Positions 26,534 through 35,094 of a stretch of 64,000 nucleotides of DNA are shown here, piece after piece. Under the pieces are notes generated by a model. The model ran no database searches and was not told where the DNA came from. It saw nothing but the letters and a program-made list of their open reading frames with translations. Position 1 is the stretch's first letter; the number at the start of each line of letters is the position of its first letter. A program made the position numbers and the translations under genes. This DNA comes from JAKVCB01 sp963578605 (GTDB taxonomy: Bacteria; Planctomycetota; Planctomycetia; Pirellulales; Lacipirellulaceae), in contig CAUZEA010000020.1 in the NCBI GenBank assembly GCA_963578605.1, positions 4,648-68,647 on the forward strand, in the 5' to 3' direction.

Positions 26534-28069
26534 CTAGTGGGTTACCTGAAATGCGAACAGTTCCGCTTGCTTGAGTTTGAATTCCAGCTGAATTCGACGA
26601 TCGGGTAGCGTGTCACGTTCATTCCACGTCACGAGCAGGTTGTAGCCATCACCCGATACGGGCCTGCAAACGTCCCAATCGTAGCCAGCAATAACATCTC
26701 CCGTGTTACCGGCGCGGACTTGGACACGGATTTCACCGCCAGGACAACGCGCGTTGAGCAGGAGCCGCCTGGGAACGGTCACCGAGGGATCGATGGCCAC
26801 GGTTCGTAGCACATCCTGCTGGTTGCCGACGGTGTCCCGCGACACGAATCGGTCCTTTGGCATCCGCGCCAGACCAATTTGTCGTTCTTTCCGGGACTCG
26901 ATCTTGTGCCCTTGTTTATAGCCACCGTAATACAGGTACAACTGGTCGCCCACCGGGAGGACGGAACCGACCCACGTCATGGCGTGGTCCCAAGCCTTAG
27001 GATCGGGGTGGCGATCGAAAAACACGTTGTCATGCCGTTCCCAATGCTTGCCATCGCGGCTGGTTATCAGGGTGGTGTAGCCAATACCCTCTGCTGGTCC
27101 TCCCTCGGTGGCTGGTAAATCGTCCCTCAACATACGGACGAAGCCGATTAACAGCCCTCCGCGGGCGAACGTCCCTCCGACGCTGTAAAACTCCAGCAGA
27201 CCTTCATCTCTCGACTCAGGAACCACGACTCGCCAAAGACGTTTCCAGTGCTGGAAATCGTCACTTGTGCTGGCACTTACAAGTCGGCGGATGTAGGTTC
27301 GCGCCTTGGGGCCACGGGCGAGACCATCTGAAGCGATCGCCGGAGTCTTGACGAAAGCGCCATAATGGTTGCGATAGGGATCGTAAAACACGTCGATGAT
27401 GTCGCCCGCTCCGTAAGGTCGACGTGGATCGCCAAGGAAATGGTCCTCGCCGAAATCAGGAAGAACGGGATTGTCTGTGTAGAGTTTCCAGTCTATTCCA
27501 TCGGAGGAAAAGGCGACGCGCATTCCCGGGTCACCTCCTGGCCAGGGTTTTGTCTGACCCCACCACGCGATTTTAAATCGCTGATTTGGATCTTTGCTTG
27601 CTGGACCGTCATCGATGACCGAAGCACCGCATCCATTCTGGAAGTCACGACCAATTTGTAACAATCGATTGTCATTGCCGAGGATGTCGAGTTCAGGCGT
27701 GCGCCAATTGATTCCATCATCGCTCTCGGCATAGGCAATCTGGCCGGCGTCGCGGTTGTACCACATCCGGAAAAGTTTGGTTTCCGGATCGCGCAGCACT
27801 GTGACATAGGGTTGCGAGATTCCTTGTTGCCAGCCCAAGATCGGATAATCCAGGGCGCGTTCCGGAGTGTGCGTTGTCTTGACTAAATTCGACGAATGGG
27901 CGATCAGATAATCGTCAAGGAATAACTGCGGCTCGTCGTTAACGAGAACAGGCCGCTCGGCTGGTTGTGTGTGCACACTGAAATGAGGGATGTCTGCGGC
28001 CGCTGTGCGGTTCAGCAGGCACAAGCACTTCGTCACTACCATGGGTAGGTATCTCTTATTGCCCACCAT
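26534..28069 (-). CDS. Beta-propeller glycosidase-like protein (paralogue 1 of 3)
   Basis: This 511-residue protein has repeated motifs of the type S-x-DG-x-x-W (AESDDGINW, FSSDGIDW, TSRDGKHW), suggesting a five-bladed propeller like families GH32/GH43, although I cannot point to the catalytic acids. The opening NDEPQLFLDDYLI and the late block PDPKAWDHAMTW, then VGDQLYLYYGGYKQGHK, are shared with the protein at 33247. The N-terminus has only a weak signal peptide (MVVTKCLCLLNRTAAAD). It is probably exported and active on polysaccharide. It converges on the interrupted CehA-like gene. Confidence 0.75.
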   Translation of the reverse strand: MVGNKRYLPMVVTKCLCLLNRTAAADIPHFSVHTQPAERPVLVNDEPQLFLDDYLIAHSSNLVKTTHTPERALDYPILGWQQGISQPYVTVLRDPETKLFRMWYNRDAGQIAYAESDDGINWRTPELDILGNDNRLLQIGRDFQNGCGASVIDDGPASKDPNQRFKIAWWGQTKPWPGGDPGMRVAFSSDGIDWKLYTDNPVLPDFGEDHFLGDPRRPYGAGDIIDVFYDPYRNHYGAFVKTPAIASDGLARGPKARTYIRRLVSASTSDDFQHWKRLWRVVVPESRDEGLLEFYSVGGTFARGGLLIGFVRMLRDDLPATEGGPAEGIGYTTLITSRDGKHWERHDNVFFDRHPDPKAWDHAMTWVGSVLPVGDQLYLYYGGYKQGHKIESRKERQIGLARMPKDRFVSRDTVGNQQDVLRTVAIDPSVTVPRRLLLNARCPGGEIRVQVRAGNTGDVIAGYDWDVCRPVSGDGYNLLVTWNERDTLPDRRIQLEFKLKQAELFAFQVTH

Positions 28070-28361
28070 CGTTATTTCCTTGTTTTGCCTCAGTTACACT
28101 TCAGAGACGGCCATTTGCTGTCGTCGGCACACCGTTACGTCATTTTTGAAGACGACGATCCTCAATACCGGTGAGGGATGGCAAACCGATCGCCACGGAC
28201 GGTCGTGAACACGAAAACGGTATCTAACCTCGATTAGTATAAGGGATTGCGTGCATTCCTGTCGGCTGAGCGAGGTGTGTCGACTTGCGGGCCCATTCAG
28301 AAACGGCGCCGCGGATGCTCCCCGACGACTTTTCTGTTTCGTGCTTGAATAACCAAGGTCA

Positions 28362-29099
28362 TCAAAAAGAAGGAGTCGGACAGGTTCCAAAGTTATTGAA
28401 ACGATCCTGACCACTGACGAGCACGGTTTGCCAGTCTTGGCCTAGTGAGTTTTTTTGGGTCGGGCGGACAGCGGGGGCTACGTAGCGAATTGTCAATCCG
28501 CAGCGGCGGCGGGTGGATCGATTGGGCAGGCTGCCATGGATGAGCGTCCCGTCGTGCAGAGAGATTTCACCAGCCTTAAGTATCAGATCCACTGCGGCTT
28601 GCTCTTCGTCCGGACTTGCGGTGAGTTCCTGGTTGATGCTCAACAAGTTGCCCTCGCGTTTTGACTTTCCATGCGCGCGCAGGCCCTCGCGATGACTGCC
28701 TGGTATGACGCGCATGCACCCGTTTTCTTGATCACTGTCGTCAATGGCATACCAGGCCGTGACTGCTTGCGGTGGTTCGAGTCCCCAGTAAGTCGCGTCT
28801 TGGTGCCAGGCGACGAATTTTTCCTGCGGGCCGTACTTGCAGAAGAAGTGTGTTCCCAACAGCAGTATATCGGGCCCCAGCACTTCCCTGGTGCATTCCA
28901 GGATTTTGGGGTGGGTCGCGATCTCCCAAATAAACGATTGGTCAAAGTGCTTGTCGATCAGCCCAATCGCGCAATTTTCTTTTCCTTCGACCGCTTCCAA
29001 TTGGTCGAAGCACTCCCGATACCGGGTTGCTTCGCGCTGTTCGCAAACAACAATCCCGGTCAGGTATCCATTTGTGTCGAATTCGTGTTGAGGATTCAT
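28362..29099 (-). CDS. Phytanoyl-CoA dioxygenase-family protein
   Basis: I place the start at ATG 29099 (MNPQHEFDTNGYLTG), giving 245 residues; the frame is open for 65 further codons upstream, but these overlap the preceding gene and look unrelated. The Fe(II) ligands are the HQD of FVAWHQDATYW and the histidine of GTLIHGSLPN, with a nearby arginine for 2-oxoglutarate. Members hydroxylate small molecules. It is the last gene of a three-gene unit with the SMP-30-like and DUF4432 genes, so its substrate may be a sugar derivative; that is inference. Confidence 0.88.
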   Translation of the reverse strand: MNPQHEFDTNGYLTGIVVCEQREATRYRECFDQLEAVEGKENCAIGLIDKHFDQSFIWEIATHPKILECTREVLGPDILLLGTHFFCKYGPQEKFVAWHQDATYWGLEPPQAVTAWYAIDDSDQENGCMRVIPGSHREGLRAHGKSKREGNLLSINQELTASPDEEQAAVDLILKAGEISLHDGTLIHGSLPNRSTRRRCGLTIRYVAPAVRPTQKNSLGQDWQTVLVSGQDRFNNFGTCPTPSF

Positions 29100-29139
29100 T
29101 TCAAGTGTTCTAGGTTTCGATGCTATTGGTTGGTCTGGG

Positions 29140-29988
29140 TTACGAGAGCTGTGGGTAATGAAGTGGGCAACCGGGTATTTCCACGCGAGTTTGGGCAAGA
29201 TGCCATCGTCCCAGAGTTGAGACCACGAGCATCGACAGGTCCGGGCCGGCAAAGACCATATTTGTGGGCGATGAAATGGTCGTACTTTCTTCATCCTCGA
29301 CGAGCACGTCTAGCTCTCTGTTGGCAGAGAGGCGATAGATCACGTCGGGAGTGTAACACGAAATCAGCAAGTTTCCCTGCTGGTCGAACGCCAGGCCATC
29401 CGGCACCGTGTGGGGCAATTCGACGATGACCTCAGGTGCGCCCACGCTGCCGCCCGTTTCCAGCGGCAGACGGACGACGCCCGGTAAGTTCGACACCACG
29501 ACGTACAAGCTGTTGCTATCGGGACTTAGTGCCATGCCATTGGGAAACGCCGAAACATCCGTGCTGAGCAATTTTGTTTGTCCGTCGGGTGTGATGCAAA
29601 GCAAGCAGCCGTTGTTTTCGTGCCATCCCCCGGAGTCGGAAACGTAGAGATTGCCATCGCTGTCGAAGACCGGATAGTTGGGAAGCTTGATCGCTTGATC
29701 TGGCAACCCTTGGCTGTACACAGAGACACCACCCTCTTGATCGATCCGAAACACGGATTGCAGTTTGAGATCACAGGCATAAATGTTACTCATTCCATCC
29801 AAACAGAGACCCAGGATGAAGCCACCGGTCGACGCGATCTGAGTGACTTCACCACTGGTGCTGATGCGATAAATCTGCCCCGCTTCACCGCCGGCGTAAA
29901 TATGACCATCGGGTCCCCAAGTGACACCTTCTGGGTGATCGAGCCCGTCGACCAGGGTTGTAAAATCGCCAGGTTTCAAGATTGACAT
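29140..29988 (-). CDS. SMP-30/gluconolactonase-like protein
   Basis: The start is ATG 29988 (MSILKPGDFTTLVDGL), 13 bases after the upstream stop codon; length 282 residues. The sequence is a six-bladed propeller of the SMP-30/gluconolactonase/LRE-like group: HPEGVTWGPDGHIYAGG, then YPVFDSDGNLYVSDSG and VPDGLAFDQQGNL, each a blade edge. The family hydrolyses sugar lactones using a metal held by conserved Glu, Asn and Asp residues. There is no signal peptide from this start. It lies between a DUF4432 gene and a dioxygenase gene, consistent with oxidation and epimerisation of a sugar. Confidence 0.88.
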   Translation of the reverse strand: MSILKPGDFTTLVDGLDHPEGVTWGPDGHIYAGGEAGQIYRISTSGEVTQIASTGGFILGLCLDGMSNIYACDLKLQSVFRIDQEGGVSVYSQGLPDQAIKLPNYPVFDSDGNLYVSDSGGWHENNGCLLCITPDGQTKLLSTDVSAFPNGMALSPDSNSLYVVVSNLPGVVRLPLETGGSVGAPEVIVELPHTVPDGLAFDQQGNLLISCYTPDVIYRLSANRELDVLVEDEESTTISSPTNMVFAGPDLSMLVVSTLGRWHLAQTRVEIPGCPLHYPQLS

Positions 29989-30001
29989 GACTGGGGCCGT
30001 T

Positions 30002-31210
30002 TTACGGTTGTGGTTCAGCGGGGGGTGCAAACCGCGGGTGCAACTCGTGATGGAGCGTCGGCGGCGCCGTTGCCTGTTGCATGATTTTCTGTGAGGTTGT
30101 CGATACTTGCGCTGCGGTATCGTAAACCTCAATTCTCAGGGAGGTTCGGTAGGACTCGCCCGGTGGCAAGGAGATGACACGTCCCTGGTTTCGCTCGAAC
30201 GACTTCAGGTTAGGAAAACTCGTACCCGGTTCCAGGCCCGTTACATAACCGTCTGCTTCGCCTTGCATATTTTTCCACAGGGTGAAGCAAGGAAGTTCGC
30301 GGTTGTTGAACGAAAGCCCCAACCCTTTGTCTTCTGCCTGATTGCAGAGCATGACCGTCACGGCGCCGGACTCGTCGGCAAGCGGCTCAATGAAGTAACA
30401 CTGTTGCACGAAACCGGGTGAGGGAGCGTTGAACGTTGTCCAGTTTTCGATCGCATTTGCCGAGTGGGAATCGTAGGGGGCGACTTCGCGAGCGGCAGCA
30501 ACCAGGCGCGATCCCTGCTCCAGCAGTGGTGGGCCCAGATTGGTGTGGTACATCAGTTGGAGTTCACCCGGTTCGTTCCCCACGTTGGTGACTTTGTCGC
30601 AGATCGTAAGCGCATTCGATCCGGCGGCGGTGCTAATGGTCGAGACGAGGCGAAGTTTCGGCCCGAACAACCACGCTTCGTCCGCAACACCGCGGACCCA
30701 AAGCGTTCCAGGACCGACGTCATCCACGCCGACCGATACATGATGGCAGGGTGTATTGGCGATTCGGCCGTGGAGCGTGACCGGCGTTTCGCTGCGTGAA
30801 CCGTCATCGTTTTCCACAACGTCCAGGCCAGGACTTCCCAGAGATGAAAGTCCGCAGCGGCACATCCATTCATTGAATCCGGTGAGCCAGCCCAGGCCCT
30901 GCAGGTCGACCGTATTCACGAAGGAGGGATGGACCGGGTATCGGACGGGTGAATTCCATCCCAGGGGAATGCCGTGATAGTCGCCGCGCCACAAGCCCAG
31001 GCCCCGGGTCGGTACCAGTTCCAATGAGAGTGCCCCGTTATTCAGCCTGACCAAGTCTACGCCATCCGATGCGCCGCCACGCAGTGTCCGCTTATCGACC
31101 AACCAATGGCTGGAACCGGCTAACTTTGGTCCGTCGTCTGCGGAGAGCCGACAATGGTCCAGCCAAATGCCCTCTTCCAGGTCGGTCAAGACTTCGTTTC
31201 TCTCAGCCAT
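30002..31210 (-). CDS. DUF4432 (aldose-1-epimerase-like) protein
   Basis: This 402-residue cytoplasmic protein belongs to the galactose-mutarotase-like beta-sandwich family DUF4432: LELVPTRGLGLWRGDYHG, WNSPVRYPVHP, ENDDGSRSETPVTLHGRIAN. Members have the histidine and glutamate of mutarotases and are thought to interconvert sugar forms. The first gene of the unit with SMP-30 and PhyH genes. The start ATG (31208-31210, MAERNEVLTD) lies inside the first unit of a 19-bp tandem repeat that offers five more ATG codons upstream. The C-terminal 20 residues are rich in P and H. Confidence 0.88.
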   Translation of the reverse strand: MAERNEVLTDLEEGIWLDHCRLSADDGPKLAGSSHWLVDKRTLRGGASDGVDLVRLNNGALSLELVPTRGLGLWRGDYHGIPLGWNSPVRYPVHPSFVNTVDLQGLGWLTGFNEWMCRCGLSSLGSPGLDVVENDDGSRSETPVTLHGRIANTPCHHVSVGVDDVGPGTLWVRGVADEAWLFGPKLRLVSTISTAAGSNALTICDKVTNVGNEPGELQLMYHTNLGPPLLEQGSRLVAAAREVAPYDSHSANAIENWTTFNAPSPGFVQQCYFIEPLADESGAVTVMLCNQAEDKGLGLSFNNRELPCFTLWKNMQGEADGYVTGLEPGTSFPNLKSFERNQGRVISLPPGESYRTSLRIEVYDTAAQVSTTSQKIMQQATAPPTLHHELHPRFAPPAEPQP

Positions 31211-31308
31211 GTTCTTTTCTTTCAGCCATGTTCTTTTCTTTCAGCCATGTTCTTTTCTTTCAGCCATGTTCTTTTCTTTCAGCCATGTTCTTTTCTTTCA
31301 GCCATGTT
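31204..31308 (-). repeat. 19-bp tandem repeat array containing the DUF4432 start codon
   Basis: The unit CAGCCATGTTCTTTTCTTT (plus strand) occurs five times without mismatch (31204-31298) and a sixth time for 10 bases. On the minus strand each unit reads AAAGAAAAGAACATGGCTG, that is, a purine-rich stretch followed by ATG. ATG codons fall at 31208, 31227, 31246, 31265, 31284 and 31303 (lowest base). Because 19 is not a multiple of three, the upstream ATGs are in shifted frames: each reads MAERKEHG and stops at a TGA overlapping the next unit. Confidence 0.95.
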
Positions 31309-31310
31309 AT

Positions 31311-31728
31311 GGGGCTCTCTTACTCCCGCCCATCGTTGGTCCAAAGCTGACGTCAATGCCCAAGCCTGGACGGTGATGAAGCTTGCCTGGTCGCTCGGTA
31401 AATAAACGACCAGATTGGCGACCTTGTGCGGCCAGGGGTTGCGGCCAACCGGGACCATGCCACGACATTTCTGTGGTCTGGCAAACGCCAGCGGGAATGG
31501 GCGTATCGACCCTTCCCGGTCCGACACATTACAACAAATCGTCGCCGCGAAGTCCACTACCACGCAGCGTGTGATTGACCCGTAAGACAGGCGGTCCCTG
31601 TCCTTGACGACTTGTTCGAACGTGGTACAGACGTGGACTGACCAGCCAACATCCAATTCCGTATGACTGCCCACAAAGATCGCCCTCTTGCCACTGAGGT
31701 CGGGACAGGAATTCTCACCCAGGGTCAC
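31311..31728 (-). pseudogene. Decayed short-chain dehydrogenase (SDR)
   Basis: A minus-strand frame reads LSGKRAIFVGS near its start and, near its end, VANLVVYLPSDQASFITVQA. The latter is the C-terminal SDR signature (normally VANLVVFLASDQASFITGQA). The middle lacks the Tyr-x-x-x-Lys and NNAG motifs, and the length (about 130 residues) is half the norm. It lies between two secreted propeller genes and the DUF4432 gene and ends where the 19-bp repeat begins, so decay has left the repeat abutting the relic. Confidence 0.65.
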
Positions 31729-31743
31729 GATGGCAGTTGATTC

Positions 31744-33234
31744 CTACTTGTCTTTCTTGTCTTCGAACCGAAACGAATAGAGTTTCGTACCGCGAAACGC
31801 GAAGCGGAGCCGGACAGGCTGATTTGCCAGCCGGCCCACGTCTGAACCCTGTTCCCATTCGACCGTCTTGTCCAGATAGTCACCATTGATGGTGCGTGCA
31901 TCGTCCAGGCCGAAGCCGTCAATTTCCTGGCCGTCCGCATCCAAAATCGCCACACGACCTTCGCCCGAAGCCGAGGTATTGACATTGAGAACGAGCCGGT
32001 TTCCCTGGAACGTCAACGGCTCGGTGATCACTTCACCACCCTCGTAATCAAAATCAAGTGAAATGAAGCCGTCGATCCGTTGCTCGGCGCGAAACACTCC
32101 CCCCAGGCCCCGACCGCCGTCGCCGTAGCGAACCTGCGTGTCGCCGTGGGTGAATGTGTAGCCGGCGAAGTACTGGACCAGCTTGCCGTTTTGTAGCGTG
32201 ATACCGGGATAGAGGTGGGCGACTTTGACCTCGCAACCGTCGTAATTGCCCAGCGAAATATAGGGCGTGCGATAGCGAATCCAATGGCGGCCATCGCGGC
32301 TGGTGGCGAGCTGCGATTCGATCGTGCCGTCGTTTTGTTTGCCACCTATGGCGAGCGTCGGTTTGTTGAGATGAGCCCGCTCAGGTGGACGATTGTAGTG
32401 GTAGTACGGTGTCGGAAAAGCCAGATACGTTCGCGGCGCCAGCAGGTATTTCTCTGCCGCGTTGGTGTAGAGATCCAGTTCCGGCGGGTCGCGGTCATCT
32501 CGCGACATGACAACCGGAATAAATTCCGGCGCTGGCCAGGGTTCATCAATACGCTCTGTCATCACGAAACCGACAGCTCTCAGGTTATCTTGAACTCGCC
32601 GTGGATAGTGGAAGTACTTTTCCACGTCCTTGTCCCAGAACGATGAAATCTGGCTGTCGGAATGAAGTGACGAGACAGGCTCGTTGTGCATCCGAAAGTG
32701 TACACCGTCGGGAGAGGTGAACAGCCGCGTTTTCAATTTCGAATGGCTCGAGATAAGCGTAAAACGATGTTCCGGCGGTCCGTTCGGATTGAGGAACACG
32801 GTCCCCTCACGCTGTTCCCAGACGACAATGTTATGGGCCCTGGAACCTTGCCAGTCGATGGCGCCTAGATTCGGTTTCTTCCAGTGAACGCCATCTTCGG
32901 ACGTGGCCATTGCCAGACAAAACCCGGGCGGCACGTCCCAGCAGATAGGAACGTAATACAGGCGGTACACGTTAGCGTAGGGATCCCACAGCACGTTGCC
33001 ATAACTCGTGATGCCTCCAACCTCCCAGGGCTTGTCGGCGATCATGACGAGTTTGATTTGGCGGGGAGGGTTGACCACCAGGTGGGCGCCGCTCACGTGG
33101 TTCAGTAAGAATTTGTCCAGAAATAGAAACCGGTCGCCGCCGAGTGGAAAAGGCGAGTCGTTTCCCGCGGCAAAGCACGTAGCAAGCGCACAGGCTGCGA
33201 GAAAGATGGGGGTCGCGGTAAAATAGGTTTTCAT
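31744..33234 (-). CDS. Exported beta-propeller glycosidase-like protein (paralogue 2 of 3)
   Basis: This 496-residue protein has a clear signal peptide (MKTYFTATPIFLAACALA, cleavage near AAG). It opens FLFLDKFLLNHVSGA, contains blade motifs ATSEDGVHW, TSPDGVHF and TSRDGRHW, and ends YSFRFEDKKDK. The overall plan matches its neighbour at 33247, but it lacks the YLYYGGYKQGHK block and is the most divergent of the three. It starts 12 bases after the upstream gene, so they are co-transcribed. The likely role is periplasmic or surface carbohydrate processing; the catalytic residues are not identified. Confidence 0.78.
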   Translation of the reverse strand: MKTYFTATPIFLAACALATCFAAGNDSPFPLGGDRFLFLDKFLLNHVSGAHLVVNPPRQIKLVMIADKPWEVGGITSYGNVLWDPYANVYRLYYVPICWDVPPGFCLAMATSEDGVHWKKPNLGAIDWQGSRAHNIVVWEQREGTVFLNPNGPPEHRFTLISSHSKLKTRLFTSPDGVHFRMHNEPVSSLHSDSQISSFWDKDVEKYFHYPRRVQDNLRAVGFVMTERIDEPWPAPEFIPVVMSRDDRDPPELDLYTNAAEKYLLAPRTYLAFPTPYYHYNRPPERAHLNKPTLAIGGKQNDGTIESQLATSRDGRHWIRYRTPYISLGNYDGCEVKVAHLYPGITLQNGKLVQYFAGYTFTHGDTQVRYGDGGRGLGGVFRAEQRIDGFISLDFDYEGGEVITEPLTFQGNRLVLNVNTSASGEGRVAILDADGQEIDGFGLDDARTINGDYLDKTVEWEQGSDVGRLANQPVRLRFAFRGTKLYSFRFEDKKDK

Positions 33235-33246
33235 GACAACTGCTTT

Positions 33247-34785
33247 TTATGGTTTAGGACCCGCTGACAGGAAATCGAACGAATAAAGTTTGGCGTTGGT
33301 CAGTCGAAACCGGATGCGAATGCGATTCCCCTCGAGCGCTCGTAGCGTTTCGGCGGTTGCCGGGCCCCAATTCACTTGCGCCCTTAGTTCATTGACGCGT
33401 AATGGACGGCAGTCATCGAATCCCAATCCAGGGTAAAATTTGCCCGTATCGGCGCGCACGACCTCGGTGTAAAGCGTTCCCTCTGTGGCATCGACGTTCA
33501 CACAAATCTGCGCAAGCGGGTGGTTGACCTGAAAAGGCACGGTCGTAAGTGTCGCCTCGGCGTCGGAAGCCGAAGCGCGGGCGACGTAGCGGTCAAGCGG
33601 CATCGTGACGAGCCCAATTTGTCGCTCAGAAAAGCGGTTCATCTTGTGGCCTTGCTTGTAACCGCCATAGTAGAGATACATCTGGTCGCCAACGACGAGC
33701 TGCTCATCGATCCAGGTGTGAGCGTGGTCCCAGGCCTTGGGGCTGGGATCGGGACCGAAGAAAATCGTTTGGTCCCGAACCCAACTGCGGCCGTCACGAC
33801 TCCAGGCAAGTGTCGTCCAGCCCATGCCGTAGCTGTTTTCTTCGGTTTCTGTTGCGTGAAGATCGTCGCGTAGCACTTTGACCATGCCAATTCGAAGCGG
33901 CCCGCGGGTCAAGAAACCCTGCAAGCCGTAGAACTGTGTGCCGCCCTCATCGAAGGCATCGTCGGCCCGCAGCACATACCAGGGTCGTTCCCAGTTTAGC
34001 AAATCGGTGCTGACGCTCTGCATGGTCGTGCGGCGGCGTTCGCGAAAGTCGGGGTGACTTGTGATTGTCGAGACAATCGCGACAAATTGGTTGCGCAACG
34101 GGTCCCATGAGAGATTGTTGATGTCGTGGTCGTGTTCCAGCACCGCACGATCGACAAGTGGTCGAAAGGTGATTCCATCAGCAGAGACGGCAAGGCTGAG
34201 CCCCTTGTGGTAGTAACTGTAAATATATCGCTTGGAAGGATCTGGGTAGTCGGGCCCGCGATCGATGACTTCCGAACCGAACTCAAGAGTTCCCGGGTCT
34301 TTGAGGATTTGCGTTGGTCGGTCCCAATGGACGCCGTCGCTTGACTCAAGGTAAGCCAGGTGAGAACGGGTCCGGGCACGGTCTTCGCGCCAGGCGCCAT
34401 ACCACATCCGAAAGCGGCCAGTTTCAGGGTTTCGCGAGACGGTGAAATAGGGTTGAAAACACCGGTCCTCTTCACCGCGTACGATCGGGTTGCCAATGTT
34501 CGGGTCGCGGATTGGCTGTCGAACCACTCGCTGGAGATTTTCGCTCGACTCAATAAGAGCGTCATCCATCAGCAAATGGGGGCCCGGATGGGTCGGTACT
34601 GGACGCGTTGGGCGAAGTGTTTCCCGTTGCGCCCGATCACCGGGCAGATAGATGATGGATCGGTCTTCTCGTTCCAACTCCTGTGCAGCGGCGACTCCGC
34701 ACACGCTTCCAAGGATTGCCAGAACGAGAACCCTGCGGGATTCTATAGATGCGCAGTTTGCCCAGGTTTGAACCATCCGCGTCAA
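33247..34785 (-). CDS. Exported beta-propeller glycosidase-like protein (paralogue 3 of 3)
   Basis: This 512-residue protein has a signal peptide (VLVLAILGSVCGVAAA). The motifs LLMDDALIESSENL, ESSDGVHW, SADGITF and SRDGRSW repeat through the chain, and PDPSPKAWDHAHTW, then YLYYGGYKQGHK is nearly identical in pattern to the gene at 26534, 5 kb away. The C-terminus (RIRIRFRLTNAKLYSFDF) is a beta-sandwich edge shared by all three. It is the first gene of the pair with 31744. It resembles GH32/43-type propellers but could equally be a non-catalytic binding protein. Confidence 0.78.
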   Translation of the reverse strand: MTRMVQTWANCASIESRRVLVLAILGSVCGVAAAQELEREDRSIIYLPGDRAQRETLRPTRPVPTHPGPHLLMDDALIESSENLQRVVRQPIRDPNIGNPIVRGEEDRCFQPYFTVSRNPETGRFRMWYGAWREDRARTRSHLAYLESSDGVHWDRPTQILKDPGTLEFGSEVIDRGPDYPDPSKRYIYSYYHKGLSLAVSADGITFRPLVDRAVLEHDHDINNLSWDPLRNQFVAIVSTITSHPDFRERRRTTMQSVSTDLLNWERPWYVLRADDAFDEGGTQFYGLQGFLTRGPLRIGMVKVLRDDLHATETEENSYGMGWTTLAWSRDGRSWVRDQTIFFGPDPSPKAWDHAHTWIDEQLVVGDQMYLYYGGYKQGHKMNRFSERQIGLVTMPLDRYVARASASDAEATLTTVPFQVNHPLAQICVNVDATEGTLYTEVVRADTGKFYPGLGFDDCRPLRVNELRAQVNWGPATAETLRALEGNRIRIRFRLTNAKLYSFDFLSAGPKP

Positions 34786-35094
34786 TCAATGATTTTATGT
34801 GGTTGGTTGCTTCTTCGAAATTATTTTTCAAGAATCCTGTTTCAGGTTGAACGGCAGTGATTTTAATCTCTGTCGCTTCATTCAACGTAACCCAGCGAAC
34901 TTTTTTGTGCAAGACTCCCCCTACACCCAGGTGCTGCACTCGCTCGATTAAGCTCGCATAGCGGCCCGGTTTGTAGTGATCCGGTTTATAAAACGGGAGC
35001 ATTCGCATCCGGTTTGGGAATTGCGGATAGGAATTTTAGTCCGCCGTCTCCCGTTTCGCGATGTTTTGACACCACCTGTTCTGCCGTCCCCGAG
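34786..35094. other. Intergenic region, about 310 bases, possible short minus-strand frame
   Basis: A minus-strand frame from 35008 begins MRMLPFYKPDHYKPGRYASL and reads plausibly for about 80 residues before entering the next gene in another frame. No family is recognised. It could be a truncated gene or chance. Confidence 0.3.

Noticed and set aside
30002..30132. N-terminal extension of the SMP-30-like protein (MRFTIPQRKYRQ...)
   Set aside because: It overlaps the 3' end of the DUF4432 gene, is very basic and unrelated to the family; ATG 29988 fits spacing and fold.
31154..31405. Plus-strand Phe-rich frames (FFSFSHVLFF) over the 19-bp array
   Set aside because: They are reading the repeat in the wrong strand; the minus strand carries the DUF4432 start and the downstream gene.
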